Positions 55,022 through 64,000 are shown, counted from the stretch's first letter. The stretch: DNA of 64,000 nt from Burkholderiales bacterium (GCA_021414305.1 JAIOOS010000013.1:62001-126000); one strand, 5' to 3'. The notes: a model not told the origin generated them from the letters alone. Numbers and translations are program-made.

Positions 55022-56191
55022 TCAGGGCTGGAGCTTCCAGCCGCCGTTCTCGATCTTCACCATCACCTGGCTGCGCGCATCGACGCCGTTGTGGTCGGCA
55101 GGGCTCATGTTGTAGACGCCCTCCGAGCCGACGAAGTCCTTGAGGTTCTCGATCGCGTCGCGCAGCGCGGCGCGGAACTCGGGCGTGCCCGGCCTGGCCT
55201 TCTTCATCGCCTCGCGCGCAGCCTGCTGGATGATGAGCAGCGCGTCCCACGCGGTGGCCGCGAACAGCGAGCGCGAGCCCGGCCCGTTCGCCTTCTCGAA
55301 GCGGTTGACGAAGTCGACCGCTGGCTTTCTCGTCGGGTTCGATTCGGGCAGCTGCTCGGCCACCAGCACCGGCGCCACCGTCATGAAGCTGCCCTCGAGG
55401 CTCTTGCCGCCGACGCGCAGGAAGTCGTTGTTGGCGACGCCCTGCGTCTGGTAGACGAGGCCCTTGTAGCCACGGGTCGCGAGCTCGATCTGCGGCAGCG
55501 CACCGGGCGTGCCGGCGGCGAAGATGTAGACGGCGTCGGGATTGGCGGCAACGACCTTCAGCACCTGCGCGGTGACGCTCGCGTCGGTCGGGTTGTAGCG
55601 CTCGCTGGCGACGATCTTGAAGCCGCGCGCCGGCGCTGCTGCCTCCAGCGCCTTGAGGAAGCCCTCGCCGTAGCTGGTGGCGATGCCGATGGTGGCGATC
55701 GACTTGCCCTTCGCGTTCTTCTGCATGTGGTCGAGCACGAGGCCGATCGAGATCGGCTCGGTGGGCGAGAGCTTGAACGCCCACTTGCGCGGCCCGTCCT
55801 GCGGCAGGACGATCGCGCCGCCGCCGGCGAGCGAGACCACCGGCACCTGCAACGCGCCCGCCGTCTCCACCACCGCCAGCGAGGTCGGCGTGACCGAGGA
55901 GCCGATGATCAGGTCGACCTTGTCCTCGCTGATCAGGCGCTGCGTGTTCTTCGTCGCCACCGTGGTGTCGGTGGTGTCGTTGAGGATCGTGAAGCGAACC
56001 TTCTCGCCGGCCATCTCGGCCGGCCACATCTTCAGCGCCTGCTCGGCCGGAATGCCGAGCGATGCGCCGGGGCCGGTGGTGGAAAGCGTGACGCCGATGT
56101 GGATCTCGGCCAGCGCCGCCGGCGCGACGAGCGCGAGCGCCAGGGCAGCGAGCGCATGGCGCGGGCGCAGGAGAGCGGCGGGGAACGACAT
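55022..56191 (-). CDS. Branched-chain amino acid-type ABC substrate-binding protein (LivJ-like)
   Basis: Periplasmic type I binding protein of 389 residues. A signal peptide (1-28, ALA cleavage) precedes EIHIGVTLSTTGPGASLGIP, the usual HAAT family start; other landmarks are DTTVATKNTQRLI, VDLIIGSSVTP and LVYQTQGVANNDFL. No permease or ATPase genes are nearby, so it is an orphan binding protein. Such orphans often bind aromatic acids rather than amino acids, and the adjacent divergent Rieske oxygenase fits that idea. Confidence 0.9.
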   Translation of the reverse strand: MSFPAALLRPRHALAALALALVAPAALAEIHIGVTLSTTGPGASLGIPAEQALKMWPAEMAGEKVRFTILNDTTDTTVATKNTQRLISEDKVDLIIGSSVTPTSLAVVETAGALQVPVVSLAGGGAIVLPQDGPRKWAFKLSPTEPISIGLVLDHMQKNAKGKSIATIGIATSYGEGFLKALEAAAPARGFKIVASERYNPTDASVTAQVLKVVAANPDAVYIFAAGTPGALPQIELATRGYKGLVYQTQGVANNDFLRVGGKSLEGSFMTVAPVLVAEQLPESNPTRKPAVDFVNRFEKANGPGSRSLFAATAWDALLIIQQAAREAMKKARPGTPEFRAALRDAIENLKDFVGSEGVYNMSPADHNGVDARSQVMVKIENGGWKLQP

Positions 56192-56322
56192 CGGGAGCTC
56201 CTTGGAAACGGATGAGCGATCGTCGCCGCCGGCCTCGGCGCTGTCTTCGGGAGAGTCCCGGGGGACCGGGTTTACATGCAGGTCTATGCTCGACCGGAGC
56301 CACCCCTCCCGGACCGCCCGCC

Positions 56323-57399
56323 ATGTTCGTTCGCAATTGCTGGTACGTGATCGCCTGGGACCACGAGGTGCCCCCCGACGCCCTGTTCACCCGAACCGTG
56401 CTCGGCGAGGCGATCCTGCTCTTTCGCACCGAGGGCGGCGAGATCACCGCCCTGCGCGACCGCTGCTGCCATCGCCTGGCGCCGCTCTCCAAGGGCAGGA
56501 AGGAAGGCGACTGCGTGCGCTGCGGCTACCACGGCCTGCTGTTCGACGCGACCGGCCGCTGCATCGAGATCCCCGGCTCCGAGACCGTGCCGGCGAAGGC
56601 ACGGGTGCAGCGCTATCCGGTGACGGTGAAGAACAAGTGGGTGTTCGTCTGGATGGGCGATCCGGCGAAGGCCGACCTGGCGCTGCTGCCCGACAACTTC
56701 TCCTGCGACGATCCGGGCTGGGACTACCTGCCCGGCTACCTGCACTACTCGACGCCGCAGCAGCTCATCTGCGACAACCTGCTCGACTTCTCGCACCTGA
56801 GCTACGTGCACGAGAAGACGCTCGGCGGCACGACCGCGATAGCCCAGGCGCGGGCCGAGATCGAGAACGTGCCGCGCGGCATCCGGGTCACGCGCAAGGT
56901 GCACGACGTGCCGCCGCCGCCTTACTACAAGGCGGTGCGCCAGCTCCCGGGCAACCTCGACCGCTGGTTCATCTACGACTTCCTGCTGCCGGGCACGCTG
57001 CTCATGCATTCGGGCGGCCGCCCGGTCGAGGACGCCGAGGGCGACATGAGCCGGGCGGTGCGCCTGCACAGCTGCCAGACGGTGACGCCGGAAACGGCGA
57101 CGACGACGCACTACTTCTTCCAGCAGGGGCGCCGGGTCGAGGAAGGCGACCACTCGATCGCGGAAGCGCTCTACAAGTCGCTGCTGGTCGCGTTCGAGGA
57201 GGACAGGGCGATGATCACGGCGCAGAGCCAGGCGATCGACGCCGACCCCGAAGCACCGATGATGCTGCTGGCGATGGACGCCGCGGTCGTGCGCTTCCGC
57301 AAGCTCGTGGCCGAGGCGATCGCCGCCGAGAACGGCGAGCCCGCAGCGCCGGCTCAGCCGGCGGTACGGGAAGAGCGGGCGGCGCGCTCGATCGCCTGA
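56323..57399 (+). CDS. Rieske-type aromatic ring-hydroxylating oxygenase, VanA-like
   Basis: A 358-residue oxygenase alpha subunit, resembling vanillate O-demethylase and other one-component-type oxygenases. The Rieske [2Fe-2S] motif C-x-H ... C-x2-H is C48/H50 and C67/H70, and the mononuclear iron site DFSHLSYVH gives D-x2-H-x4-H. The C-terminal domain has the usual hydrophobic substrate pocket pattern. ATG at 56323 gives MFVRNCWYVIAWDHEV. No reductase gene (vanB type) is adjacent, so electrons must come from elsewhere. The substrate is unknown, probably a methoxylated aromatic or similar compound. Confidence 0.92.
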   Translation: MFVRNCWYVIAWDHEVPPDALFTRTVLGEAILLFRTEGGEITALRDRCCHRLAPLSKGRKEGDCVRCGYHGLLFDATGRCIEIPGSETVPAKARVQRYPVTVKNKWVFVWMGDPAKADLALLPDNFSCDDPGWDYLPGYLHYSTPQQLICDNLLDFSHLSYVHEKTLGGTTAIAQARAEIENVPRGIRVTRKVHDVPPPPYYKAVRQLPGNLDRWFIYDFLLPGTLLMHSGGRPVEDAEGDMSRAVRLHSCQTVTPETATTTHYFFQQGRRVEEGDHSIAEALYKSLLVAFEEDRAMITAQSQAIDADPEAPMMLLAMDAAVVRFRKLVAEAIAAENGEPAAPAQPAVREERAARSIA

Positions 57400-57692
57400 C
57401 TGGCGAGCAGCTCGGTCGCGACCGAGCGCTCAAGCGGGGAACGCGAGAGGCCCGAGACGTCGTAGTGCATGTTCTCGTACAGGTCGGCCGCCGCCGGATG
57501 GGCGCCGAGAATCGCCGCCAGCGCCTGATCGGGCAGCGGCACCGCGAGCGCCGCCTGGAGCTGGCGCACCAGCGCCCGGTACTGGTCGGCGCCGATGGCG
57601 ACGCCGCGCGCTTCCACCCGCTCGAGCAGGCGGGCGAGGGCGATCACGGTTTCGAGGCGGGTCTGGAGGGGTTCGAGTTGCGGGGAAGCCAT
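57354..57692 (-). CDS. Hypothetical protein overlapping the Rieske gene
   Basis: A 112-residue, leucine- and alanine-rich helical protein (LQTRLETVIALARLLERVE, YRALVRQLQAALAVPLPD) with no signal peptide. Its 3' end overlaps the last 46 bases of the Rieske oxygenase gene in antisense. The repeated hydrophobic heptads suggest a helical bundle or coiled coil. I do not recognise its family. It lies upstream of the RND efflux operon terminus, running in the same direction but with no evident coupling. Confidence 0.6.
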   Translation of the reverse strand: MASPQLEPLQTRLETVIALARLLERVEARGVAIGADQYRALVRQLQAALAVPLPDQALAAILGAHPAAADLYENMHYDVSGLSRSPLERSVATELLASQAIERAARSSRTAG

Positions 57693-57751
57693 GGCAGCGA
57701 TCCGAAAAGGCCCTGCACAGGCAAGGCCATGATCGTCAACTGAGGCTGCCC

Positions 57752-57771
57752 GCCCGGGTTTTCAACCCGGC
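57752..57771 (-). terminator. Hairpin at the end of the RND efflux operon
   Basis: A short inverted repeat, CCGGGTT with AACCCGG around a T-rich loop, overlaps the stop codon of the outer-membrane factor gene. No T tract follows on the minus strand, so it is at best a weak terminator or an mRNA-end structure. Confidence 0.3.
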
Positions 57772-59201
57772 CCCTGCCAATCGCCGCCCAGCGCCTTGAT
57801 GAGGAATACCGAAGTCAGCAGGCGCTGACCGCCGAGTTGCGCCGCCAGCCGCTCGGCCGAGAGCAGCGCTTGCTGGGCGGTGATGACGTCGAGGTAGGTC
57901 GTCGCCCCGCCTTCGTAGCGCGCGGTCGCCAGTTCGAGCACCTTGCGCGCGGTCTCGACCGCGGTGCGCGCCTGCCGGTCGGCGCGCTCGAGGGCGGCCA
58001 GGCCCGTGATCCCGTCCTCCACCTCCTGCATCGCCGTCAGCACCACCCGGCGGTAGTTGGCGACGGTGGCGTCGTAGCTGGCGCGGGCCAGGTCGACGTT
58101 GGCGGTCAGGCGCCCGCCGCTGAAGAGCGGCTGGCTGACCGTCGCGCCCAACGACCAGAGCACGCTCGACGCCTCGAACAGGCTGGTGAGCGAGCGAGCC
58201 TCGTAGCCGATGAGCGGGCTGATCGTGATGCTCGGGTAGAACGCGGCGCTGGCGACGCCGATCTGCGCGTTCGCCGCCGCCATCGCCCGCTCCGCCGAGG
58301 CGACGTCGGGCCGGCGCTGCAGCACGTCGGAAGGCACGCCGAGCGGCACCGTCGGCGGCTCGAGCGCGGCGATGTCGGGCGCGAGCTCGAACGAAGGCGC
58401 GGGCGTGCCGGCGAGGGTGGCCACCGCGTGCTCGAACTGGCCGCGCTGGCGGCGCAGCAGGTCGACCTGGGTCAGCGTCGTGTCGAGCAGCGCCTGCTGC
58501 TGCGCGACCTCGAGGCCCGAGGAAGCGCCGAGGTCGTGCCGGGTGCTGACGAAATCGAGCGAGCGCCGCTGCAGCGCGATCGAGCGAGCCAGCACGTCGA
58601 GCTCGATGTCGATGGCGCGCAGGTTGAAGTAGGCGCTGGCCAGATCGGTGCCGACGAGAAGGCGCGTGTTCTCCAGATCAGCCGCCGACTGCTCGGCGCT
58701 GGCCTGCGCGCCCTCGACGCTGCGGCGCACCCGGCCGGCGATGTCGAGCTCGTAGCTCACCTGCAGCAACGGCACGAAGTCGTTCTGCACGGTCGAGAAG
58801 TTCGCGCTGCCGTAGTTGGTGAGCGGGCGTTCGGCGGAGATGTGCTGCCGCGTCGCCCGCGCGGCGAAGGCCGCGTTCGGCCACTGGCTCGACGAGGTGC
58901 CGCGGACGACGGCGCGCGCCTGCGCGAGCCGGGCGGCGGCGAGCTCGAGCGTCGGGCTCTGCGCGATCGCCTGGCGCTGCAGCGCGTCGAGGCGGGCGTC
59001 GCCGAAGCGTTCCCACCACGGGCCCTTGGACGCGGCGTCGTCGGGCGCACCGGCGCGCCATGGCGCCTCGAGCTTCCACTCGGGGGGCATGGCCACCGCG
59101 GGGCGCACATAGTCGGGGCCGGCGACGCAGCCGCAAAGCATCACGGTGACGCCGGCGATCGCGCCGGCGAGCCCGGTGCGCCTCGAGGCCACGCGTCTCA
59201 A
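57762..59201 (-). CDS. Outer membrane efflux factor, NodT family
   Basis: A 479-residue TolC-like channel lipoprotein. A TTG start at 59201 opens a signal with lipobox LCGC, placing the acylated cysteine at residue 25. The two OEP repeats are recognisable, for example in SPTLELAAARLAQARA and YRRVVLTAMQEVEDGI, with YEARSLTSLFEASSVLWSLG between. It overlaps the stop of the membrane-fusion protein by four bases, completing the tripartite pump with the outer-membrane duct. Confidence 0.92.
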   Translation of the reverse strand: MRRVASRRTGLAGAIAGVTVMLCGCVAGPDYVRPAVAMPPEWKLEAPWRAGAPDDAASKGPWWERFGDARLDALQRQAIAQSPTLELAAARLAQARAVVRGTSSSQWPNAAFAARATRQHISAERPLTNYGSANFSTVQNDFVPLLQVSYELDIAGRVRRSVEGAQASAEQSAADLENTRLLVGTDLASAYFNLRAIDIELDVLARSIALQRRSLDFVSTRHDLGASSGLEVAQQQALLDTTLTQVDLLRRQRGQFEHAVATLAGTPAPSFELAPDIAALEPPTVPLGVPSDVLQRRPDVASAERAMAAANAQIGVASAAFYPSITISPLIGYEARSLTSLFEASSVLWSLGATVSQPLFSGGRLTANVDLARASYDATVANYRRVVLTAMQEVEDGITGLAALERADRQARTAVETARKVLELATARYEGGATTYLDVITAQQALLSAERLAAQLGGQRLLTSVFLIKALGGDWQGPG

Positions 59202-60430
59202 GGCAGGGCCTTCGCCGCCGGCGGCCGGCTCGCGCCGGCCGCCGCCTCCTCGGCAGACACGCCGAGGGCGACGCTGTCGCCCTCGGCGAGCGAGTCCGAG
59301 GGATTGACGATCAGCCGGTCGCGCGGGCCGATGCCGTCGACGATCTCCATCGCCTCGCCGAGGTTGCGGCCCAGCGTCACCGGCTTGAGACGCACCTTGC
59401 TCGCCGCGTCGACGACGGCGACGCGCGTGCCCTCGCCGCGGAACAGCAGCACGTTGGTCGGCACCACCAGGCCCGGATTGGCAGAGAGCGGCAGCGACAC
59501 CTGGACATAGGCGCCCGGCATGAGGGCGCCGTCGCGATTGGCGAGCTTGATCTCGACCTGCATGGTGCGCGTCGCCGAGTCGATCGAGCCCGCGGTCCGC
59601 ACCACCTCGCCGGCGAAGGTCTTGCCGCGCAGCTCGGCCTGGGTCACGACCACCTTCTGCCCGGCCTTGACGAGCTGCGCGTATGACTGCGGCACGTTGA
59701 CGTAGATCCTGAGCGGGTCCATCTGCGTCAGGACGAACAGGGTCTTGCCGCCCGAATCGATCAGGTCGCCGGTGTCGACGGCGCGGCGCGTGATCACGCC
59801 CGAAAACGGTGCGGTCACGCGGGTGAAGCCCTGCAGCTGCCGCAGCCGCTCGACGTTGGCGTCGGCGGCGGCGAGGTTGGCGCTCGCCTGGGCGGCGGCG
59901 CTGCGCTTCTCGTCGAGCTCCTGCTGCGAGACCACGTCCTTCCTGCGCAGCGCCTCCCAGCGCTCGGTCGTGCTCTTCGCCAGGGCCAGGCTAGCCGCCG
60001 TCTGCTGGCGCGCAGCGACCGCCTGCGAGAGCTGCTGATCGATCTCGGGCGACTCGATCTCGGCGAGCAGCTCGCCCTTCTCGACCGGGGCGCCGATGTC
60101 CTTGGTCCAGCGCTTCAGGTAGCCGGTGGCGCGGGCGGCGATCGGCGCCTGCTGCGCCCCCTGCAGCGTGCCCGGCAGGGCCAGCGTCTGCCCGCCGGCC
60201 GAGACCTTGGCGAAGGTGGTCCGGACGTACTGCACCGCGTGCTCGGCGGCGTTGTCGTCGAGCACCTTGGCGTTGGCCATGCGCGAGAGCACGGTGCGGC
60301 CGGCGCCGAGGGCGAGCAGCACCAGCACGACCGCCGCCGCGATCGTGCCGCCGCGCAGGGCGCGGCCGCGCGGCGCCGCCGCGGCGGGCGCCGCCGGCAC
60401 GGCCTCGGGCGGGGGATTCGGTTCGCTCAT
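59198..60430 (-). CDS. RND efflux periplasmic adaptor subunit
   Basis: A 410-residue HlyD/AcrA-type membrane-fusion protein. An N-terminal membrane helix (GGTIAAAVVLVLLALGAG, ~31-48) anchors it. The lipoyl halves are at VSAGGQTLALPGTLQG and PFSGVITRRAVDTGDLI, separated by a helical hairpin (residues ~170-240) rich in Ala/Gln/Lys; the beta-barrel follows (RIYVNVPQSYAQLV). ATG at 60430 lies four bases after the transporter stop. Confidence 0.93.
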   Translation of the reverse strand: MSEPNPPPEAVPAAPAAAAPRGRALRGGTIAAAVVLVLLALGAGRTVLSRMANAKVLDDNAAEHAVQYVRTTFAKVSAGGQTLALPGTLQGAQQAPIAARATGYLKRWTKDIGAPVEKGELLAEIESPEIDQQLSQAVAARQQTAASLALAKSTTERWEALRRKDVVSQQELDEKRSAAAQASANLAAADANVERLRQLQGFTRVTAPFSGVITRRAVDTGDLIDSGGKTLFVLTQMDPLRIYVNVPQSYAQLVKAGQKVVVTQAELRGKTFAGEVVRTAGSIDSATRTMQVEIKLANRDGALMPGAYVQVSLPLSANPGLVVPTNVLLFRGEGTRVAVVDAASKVRLKPVTLGRNLGEAMEIVDGIGPRDRLIVNPSDSLAEGDSVALGVSAEEAAAGASRPPAAKALP

Positions 60431-60434
60431 GACC

Positions 60435-63400
60435 TCAGCTCTCCTGCAGTTGCGGCGCCGCGCCGCCCTGGCGGGGCGCGGCATGCGCCCGGCGCCGCAG
60501 CAGACGCTCGTGGATGCCGGCATAGACGACCGGCACGAACAGCAGCGTCGAGACGGTTGCAAAAACCAGGCCGCCGATGACCGCTCGGCCGAGCGGCGCA
60601 TTCTGCTCGGCGCCTTCGCCGATGCCGAGCGCCATGGGGATCATGCCGATGATCATCGCCAGAGCGGTCATCAGCACCGGCCGGATCCGCGTGGCCCCGG
60701 CGACGCGCGCGGCCTCGGCAGGCGCCACGCCTTCGTCGCGGAGCTGGCGCGCGAACGAGACCAGCAGGATGCTGTTCGCGGTGGCGACGCCCATGGTCAT
60801 GATCGCGCCGGTGAGCGCGGGCACCGAGAGGGTGGTGCCCGTGATGAACAGCATCCAGGCGATGCCGGCGAGCGCCGCCGGCAGGGCGGCGATGATGATG
60901 AAGGCGTCGATCCACGACTGGAAGTTGACGACGACGAGCAGGTAGACGAGCACGATCGCCATCGCCAGGCCGACGCCGAGCCCGATGAACGACGACTGCA
61001 TCGTCTCCACCTGGCCGCGCAGCACCACCTGGCTGCCGCGCGGCAGCTTCGGCCGGACCTCGTCGACCAGCGCCTGCACCCTGGCGGCGACGCTCGCCAG
61101 GTCGGTGCCCTGCACGCTCGCGTAGACGTCGACCGCGGGCTGGATGTTGAAGCGCGAGACGACCGCCGGCTGGCGGTTCGGCGTCGCCTCGACCAGGTTG
61201 CCGAGCAGCTGGCTCTGTGCCCCGGGCGCGTTGCCGCCGGCGCCGGCGACCGGCACGTTGAGCAGCGAATCGAGCGAGTCGACGCGGTACTGCGGCGCCT
61301 GCACCTGGATCTGGTAGACGACGCCGTTCTGCGGGTTGAGCCAGAACGCCGGCGCCGTCTGCGAGCTGCCGGAGAGCGAAACCAGCACGTTCTGCCCGAC
61401 GTTGGTCGCCGAGAGGCCCATCTGCTGCAGGCGGGTCCGGTCCATCTGCAGATTGACCGCGGGCGCGTCGAAGCGCTGGTGGATGTGGACGTCGACCGCG
61501 CCGGGGATCTGCCGGATCTTCTTCACCAGCTCGGCGGCGAGCGCCGCGTTGGCCGCCATGGCGTTGCCGGTGAACTGCACGTCGATCGCCGCCGGCAGGC
61601 CGAAGTTCAGGATCTGGGTGACGATGTCGGCCGGCTGGAAGAAGAACTCGATGCCGGGGAAGCGCTTCGGCAGCTCGCGCCGCAAGACCGTCACGAACTC
61701 CTGGGTCGGCCGGTGGCCGGGCTTGAGCGACAGCAGGATCTCGCCGTCGAGCGTGCCGATCGTGCCGGCGTTGCTGTAGGAGAGGTTGATGCCGCTGTTC
61801 GGCACGCCGAGGTTGTCGAGGATGGTCTCGAGCTGGTCCTTGGGCACGAACTCGCGGATCGCCGCCTCGACGCCGTCGGCCAGGCGCGCCGTCTCCTCGA
61901 TCCGGGTGCCGGTGGCGGCGCGCAGGTGCAGGCGGATCTGGCCGGCATCCACCGTCGGAAAGAAGTCGCGGCCGAGCACCGGGTAGAGGCCGCAGGAGAG
62001 GATGCAGAAGACGAGAAAGCCCAGCCCGAACACGGCGCGGCGGGCGAGCAGTGCTGCGAGCAGGCCGGTGTAGGCGGTACGGACGCGCTCGAACTGGCGG
62101 TCGAAGGCGCGGTAGACGCGCTGCAGCAGGCTCGTCCGGCCGCCCGCCGCCGGCGCGCCCTCGCCGTGCGAGCCGCGCATCAGCAGCATCACCAGCGTCG
62201 GCACGAGCGTGCGCGACAGGATGTAGGAGGCGAGCATCGCGAACACCACCGCCTCGGCCAGCGGCACGAACAGGAACCTGGCGACGCCCGAGAGAAAGAA
62301 CATCGGCACGAAGACGATGCAGACGACGAGCGTCGAGACGAACGCCGGCACGCCGATCTCGCCGGCGCCGACCAGGATCGCGTCCTCGAGCGGCTTGCCG
62401 AGGTGCAGGTGGCGCTCGATGTTCTCGATCGTGACGATCGCCTGGTCGACCAGGATGCCGACCGAGAGCGCCAGCCCGCCCAGCGTCATCAGGTTGAGGG
62501 TCTCGCCGAGCAGGTGCAGGACGAGGATGGAGGCGAGGATCGAGAGCGGGATCGTCAGGGCGATGATCACCGTCGAGCGCCACTTGCCGAGGAAGAGCAG
62601 GACCATCGCCGCGGTCAGCCCGGCGGCGAGCAGCGCTTCGAACACCACGCCCTGCACCGCCGCCTTGACGAACACCGACTGGTCGAAGAGCAGCGCCAGC
62701 TTCACGTCGGTCGGCAGCGTCGCCTGCACCCGGGGCAGCACCGCCTTCAGGTTGGCGACGATGTCGAGCGTGGACGCGCCGCCGTTCTTCAGCACCGAGA
62801 GCAGCACGCCGCGGGCGCCGTCCTGGCGAACGATGTTGGTCTGCGGCGCGAAGCCGTCGCGCACGTAGGCCACGTCCTTCAGGTAGGTGGTGGTGCCGCC
62901 GCTGGTGCGCACCGGCAGGTCGTTCAGCCCGGCGATCGCGTCGGGCGAGCCGTTCATGCGCACCGTGTACTCGGTCTCGGCGAACTTGGCCGTGCCCGAG
63001 GGCAGGATCAGGTTCTGCAGGTTGACGGCGTTGACGACGTCGGCCGGCGCCAGGCCGCGCGCCTGCAGCTGCTGCATGTCGAGGTCGACCGAGATCAGGC
63101 GGTTCTTGCCGCCGTAGGGAAACGGGATCGCCACGCCGGGAATCGTCACCAGCTGCGGTCTGAGGGTGTTCACCGCGGCGTCGAACACGGTCTGCTCGGG
63201 CAGGGTCGGGCTCGACAGGCCGATCTGGACCACCGGAATGCTCGACGCCGAGTACTTGATGATCAGCGGCGGGGTCATGCCCGGCGGGAGCTGGCGCACC
63301 TGCGACTGGCTGATCGCCACCACCTGGGCGATCGCCGTCTGGATGTTGGCGGTGGGCTGGAAGAAGACCTTGATGACCGAGATGCCGTTGAGCGAGGTCG

Positions 63401-63647
63401 ACTCGATGTGCTCGATGTCGCTCACCGTCGTCGTCAGGCTGCGCTCGTTCTGCGCCGCCACCCGCTGCCCCATCTCCTGCGCCGGCAGGCCGCCGTAGTT
63501 CCAGATGATCGAGACGACCGGGATGTCGATCTCGGGAAAGATGTCGGTGGCGATCTTCAGCAGGACGAAGGGCGAGGCCAGCACGATCAGCATCGCCATG
63601 ACGATGAACGTGTAGGGGCGCTTGAGCGCCATCTGGACCATCGACAT
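60435..63647 (-). CDS. RND efflux transporter permease (HAE1-like)
   Basis: A ~1070-residue inner-membrane proton-driven pump with 12 helices and two large periplasmic loops. It starts with the standard ALKRPYTFIVMAMLIVLASP helix and ends ERLLRRRAHAA. In TM4 the acidic relay pair of AcrB (D407-D408) is D401-Q402 here (GILVDQAIVTIEN), and the TM10 lysine (K940) is A957 (GVATANSILL). ATG at 63647 was chosen; an upstream in-frame ATG at 63689 would add 14 residues. It heads the operon, followed by adaptor and outer-membrane factor. Substrate unknown. Confidence 0.92.
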   Translation of the reverse strand: MSMVQMALKRPYTFIVMAMLIVLASPFVLLKIATDIFPEIDIPVVSIIWNYGGLPAQEMGQRVAAQNERSLTTTVSDIEHIESTSLNGISVIKVFFQPTANIQTAIAQVVAISQSQVRQLPPGMTPPLIIKYSASSIPVVQIGLSSPTLPEQTVFDAAVNTLRPQLVTIPGVAIPFPYGGKNRLISVDLDMQQLQARGLAPADVVNAVNLQNLILPSGTAKFAETEYTVRMNGSPDAIAGLNDLPVRTSGGTTTYLKDVAYVRDGFAPQTNIVRQDGARGVLLSVLKNGGASTLDIVANLKAVLPRVQATLPTDVKLALLFDQSVFVKAAVQGVVFEALLAAGLTAAMVLLFLGKWRSTVIIALTIPLSILASILVLHLLGETLNLMTLGGLALSVGILVDQAIVTIENIERHLHLGKPLEDAILVGAGEIGVPAFVSTLVVCIVFVPMFFLSGVARFLFVPLAEAVVFAMLASYILSRTLVPTLVMLLMRGSHGEGAPAAGGRTSLLQRVYRAFDRQFERVRTAYTGLLAALLARRAVFGLGFLVFCILSCGLYPVLGRDFFPTVDAGQIRLHLRAATGTRIEETARLADGVEAAIREFVPKDQLETILDNLGVPNSGINLSYSNAGTIGTLDGEILLSLKPGHRPTQEFVTVLRRELPKRFPGIEFFFQPADIVTQILNFGLPAAIDVQFTGNAMAANAALAAELVKKIRQIPGAVDVHIHQRFDAPAVNLQMDRTRLQQMGLSATNVGQNVLVSLSGSSQTAPAFWLNPQNGVVYQIQVQAPQYRVDSLDSLLNVPVAGAGGNAPGAQSQLLGNLVEATPNRQPAVVSRFNIQPAVDVYASVQGTDLASVAARVQALVDEVRPKLPRGSQVVLRGQVETMQSSFIGLGVGLAMAIVLVYLLVVVNFQSWIDAFIIIAALPAALAGIAWMLFITGTTLSVPALTGAIMTMGVATANSILLVSFARQLRDEGVAPAEAARVAGATRIRPVLMTALAMIIGMIPMALGIGEGAEQNAPLGRAVIGGLVFATVSTLLFVPVVYAGIHERLLRRRAHAAPRQGGAAPQLQES

Positions 63648-63855
63648 CGGGGGGCGCCTGGGCGGGAGGCGGAGGGCGAAAAGGGGCATGATATTCACCG
63701 CGCGGGCCGCTCGCATTTCCCCGTCAGCGAAGTCTTACCGGCGGCGGACGGCTTTTCCCACAGATCCGGGCCGCCGATCGGGTTAACTTCCCGGGGTGGC
63801 GGTTGCCGCCCTGGCCCGCCGGCCCCAGCCTTTTCAACCCGAGCGAAAGAACATC

Positions 63856-64000
63856 ATGCAGACCACCACGAGCGACACGCTGAACGAAACGGGCTACCCG
63901 AGCGAGGAGGAGCTTTCGGTCACGGCCGAGCTCGAGTCCAACCGGGTGCTGCAGAAGATCCGCGACAAGACCGACGCGGTCGTCGAGAGCATCCAGCCGA
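63856..64000 (+). CDS. Unidentified gene, 3' truncated by window edge
   Basis: Only the first 48 codons are visible. The frame begins ATG at 63856 after a purine-rich GAGCGAAAGA and encodes a hydrophilic, acidic N-terminus (MQTTTSDTLNETGYPSEEEL), followed by a probable helix (NRVLQKIRDKTDAVVESIQP). There is no signal peptide. It is divergent from the RND operon across a 208-base gap that must carry both promoters. I do not recognise it, and the truncation prevents a family call. Confidence 0.55.
   Translation, partial: MQTTTSDTLNETGYPSEEELSVTAELESNRVLQKIRDKTDAVVESIQP

Overview
The window is a stretch of chromosome from a high-GC betaproteobacterium, most likely of the order Burkholderiales. 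The evidence is gene order and gene type: ispE, tRNA-Gln, prs, rplY and pth in a row; murA, hisG, hisD, hisC, hisB in a row; BolA next to murA; a PEP-CTERM protein; a polyhydroxyalkanoate-system protein; and a short-form HisG. Genes are tightly packed with many 4-base start/stop overlaps, and no gap exceeds 300 bases. There is one tRNA and no rRNA, insertion sequence, phage gene or CRISPR array.

Region 1 (1-7.9 kb) is housekeeping: ispE (5' truncated by the window edge), tRNA-Gln, prs, rplY, pth, then on the minus strand a ferredoxin, coaD, rsmD and hisF-hisA-hisH. Region 2 (8-15.3 kb) is the rest of the histidine operon (hisB-C-D-G), murA and bolA, but a surface lipoprotein gene on the opposite strand separates hisB from hisH. 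hisI and hisE are absent, since hisF runs directly into rsmD.

Region 3 (15.5-25.2 kb) looks like an accessory block between bolA and a YadG/YadH-type ABC exporter: a PEP-CTERM protein, then an eight-gene minus-strand operon (L-rhamnonate dehydratase, SDR dehydrogenase, CUT1 sugar ABC transporter, RraA-family protein, 2-hydroxyacid dehydrogenase) with a divergent LysR regulator. It reads as an uptake and catabolic pathway for a deoxy sugar acid or its parent sugar.

Region 4 (25.2-39.3 kb) holds the YadGH exporter with a divergent TetR regulator, a TPR protein, a storage-lipid group (wax ester/diacylglycerol acyltransferase, acyl-CoA-binding protein, PHA-granule protein), a molybdopterin oxidoreductase coupled to a lipoprotein peptidase, and an M20 amidohydrolase-DUF2817-MFS operon. 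Region 5 (39.3-44.7 kb) is a signalling operon: a 1301-residue Cache-HAMP-GAFx4 histidine kinase, a single-domain response regulator, and a response regulator fused to a class III nucleotide cyclase.

Region 6 (44.7-54.2 kb) has pgi and zwf flanking an AfuABC-like ABC transporter whose operon contains a PEP-mutase-family gene; the context suggests sugar-phosphate uptake feeding glucose 6-phosphate metabolism. Region 7 (54.2-64 kb) has a phosphatidylserine synthase-type enzyme, a LivJ-like binding protein, a Rieske oxygenase, a tripartite RND efflux operon, and the first 48 codons of an unidentified gene. The best candidates for something undescribed are the rhamnonate block and the pgi/Afu/PEP-mutase/zwf neighbourhood.
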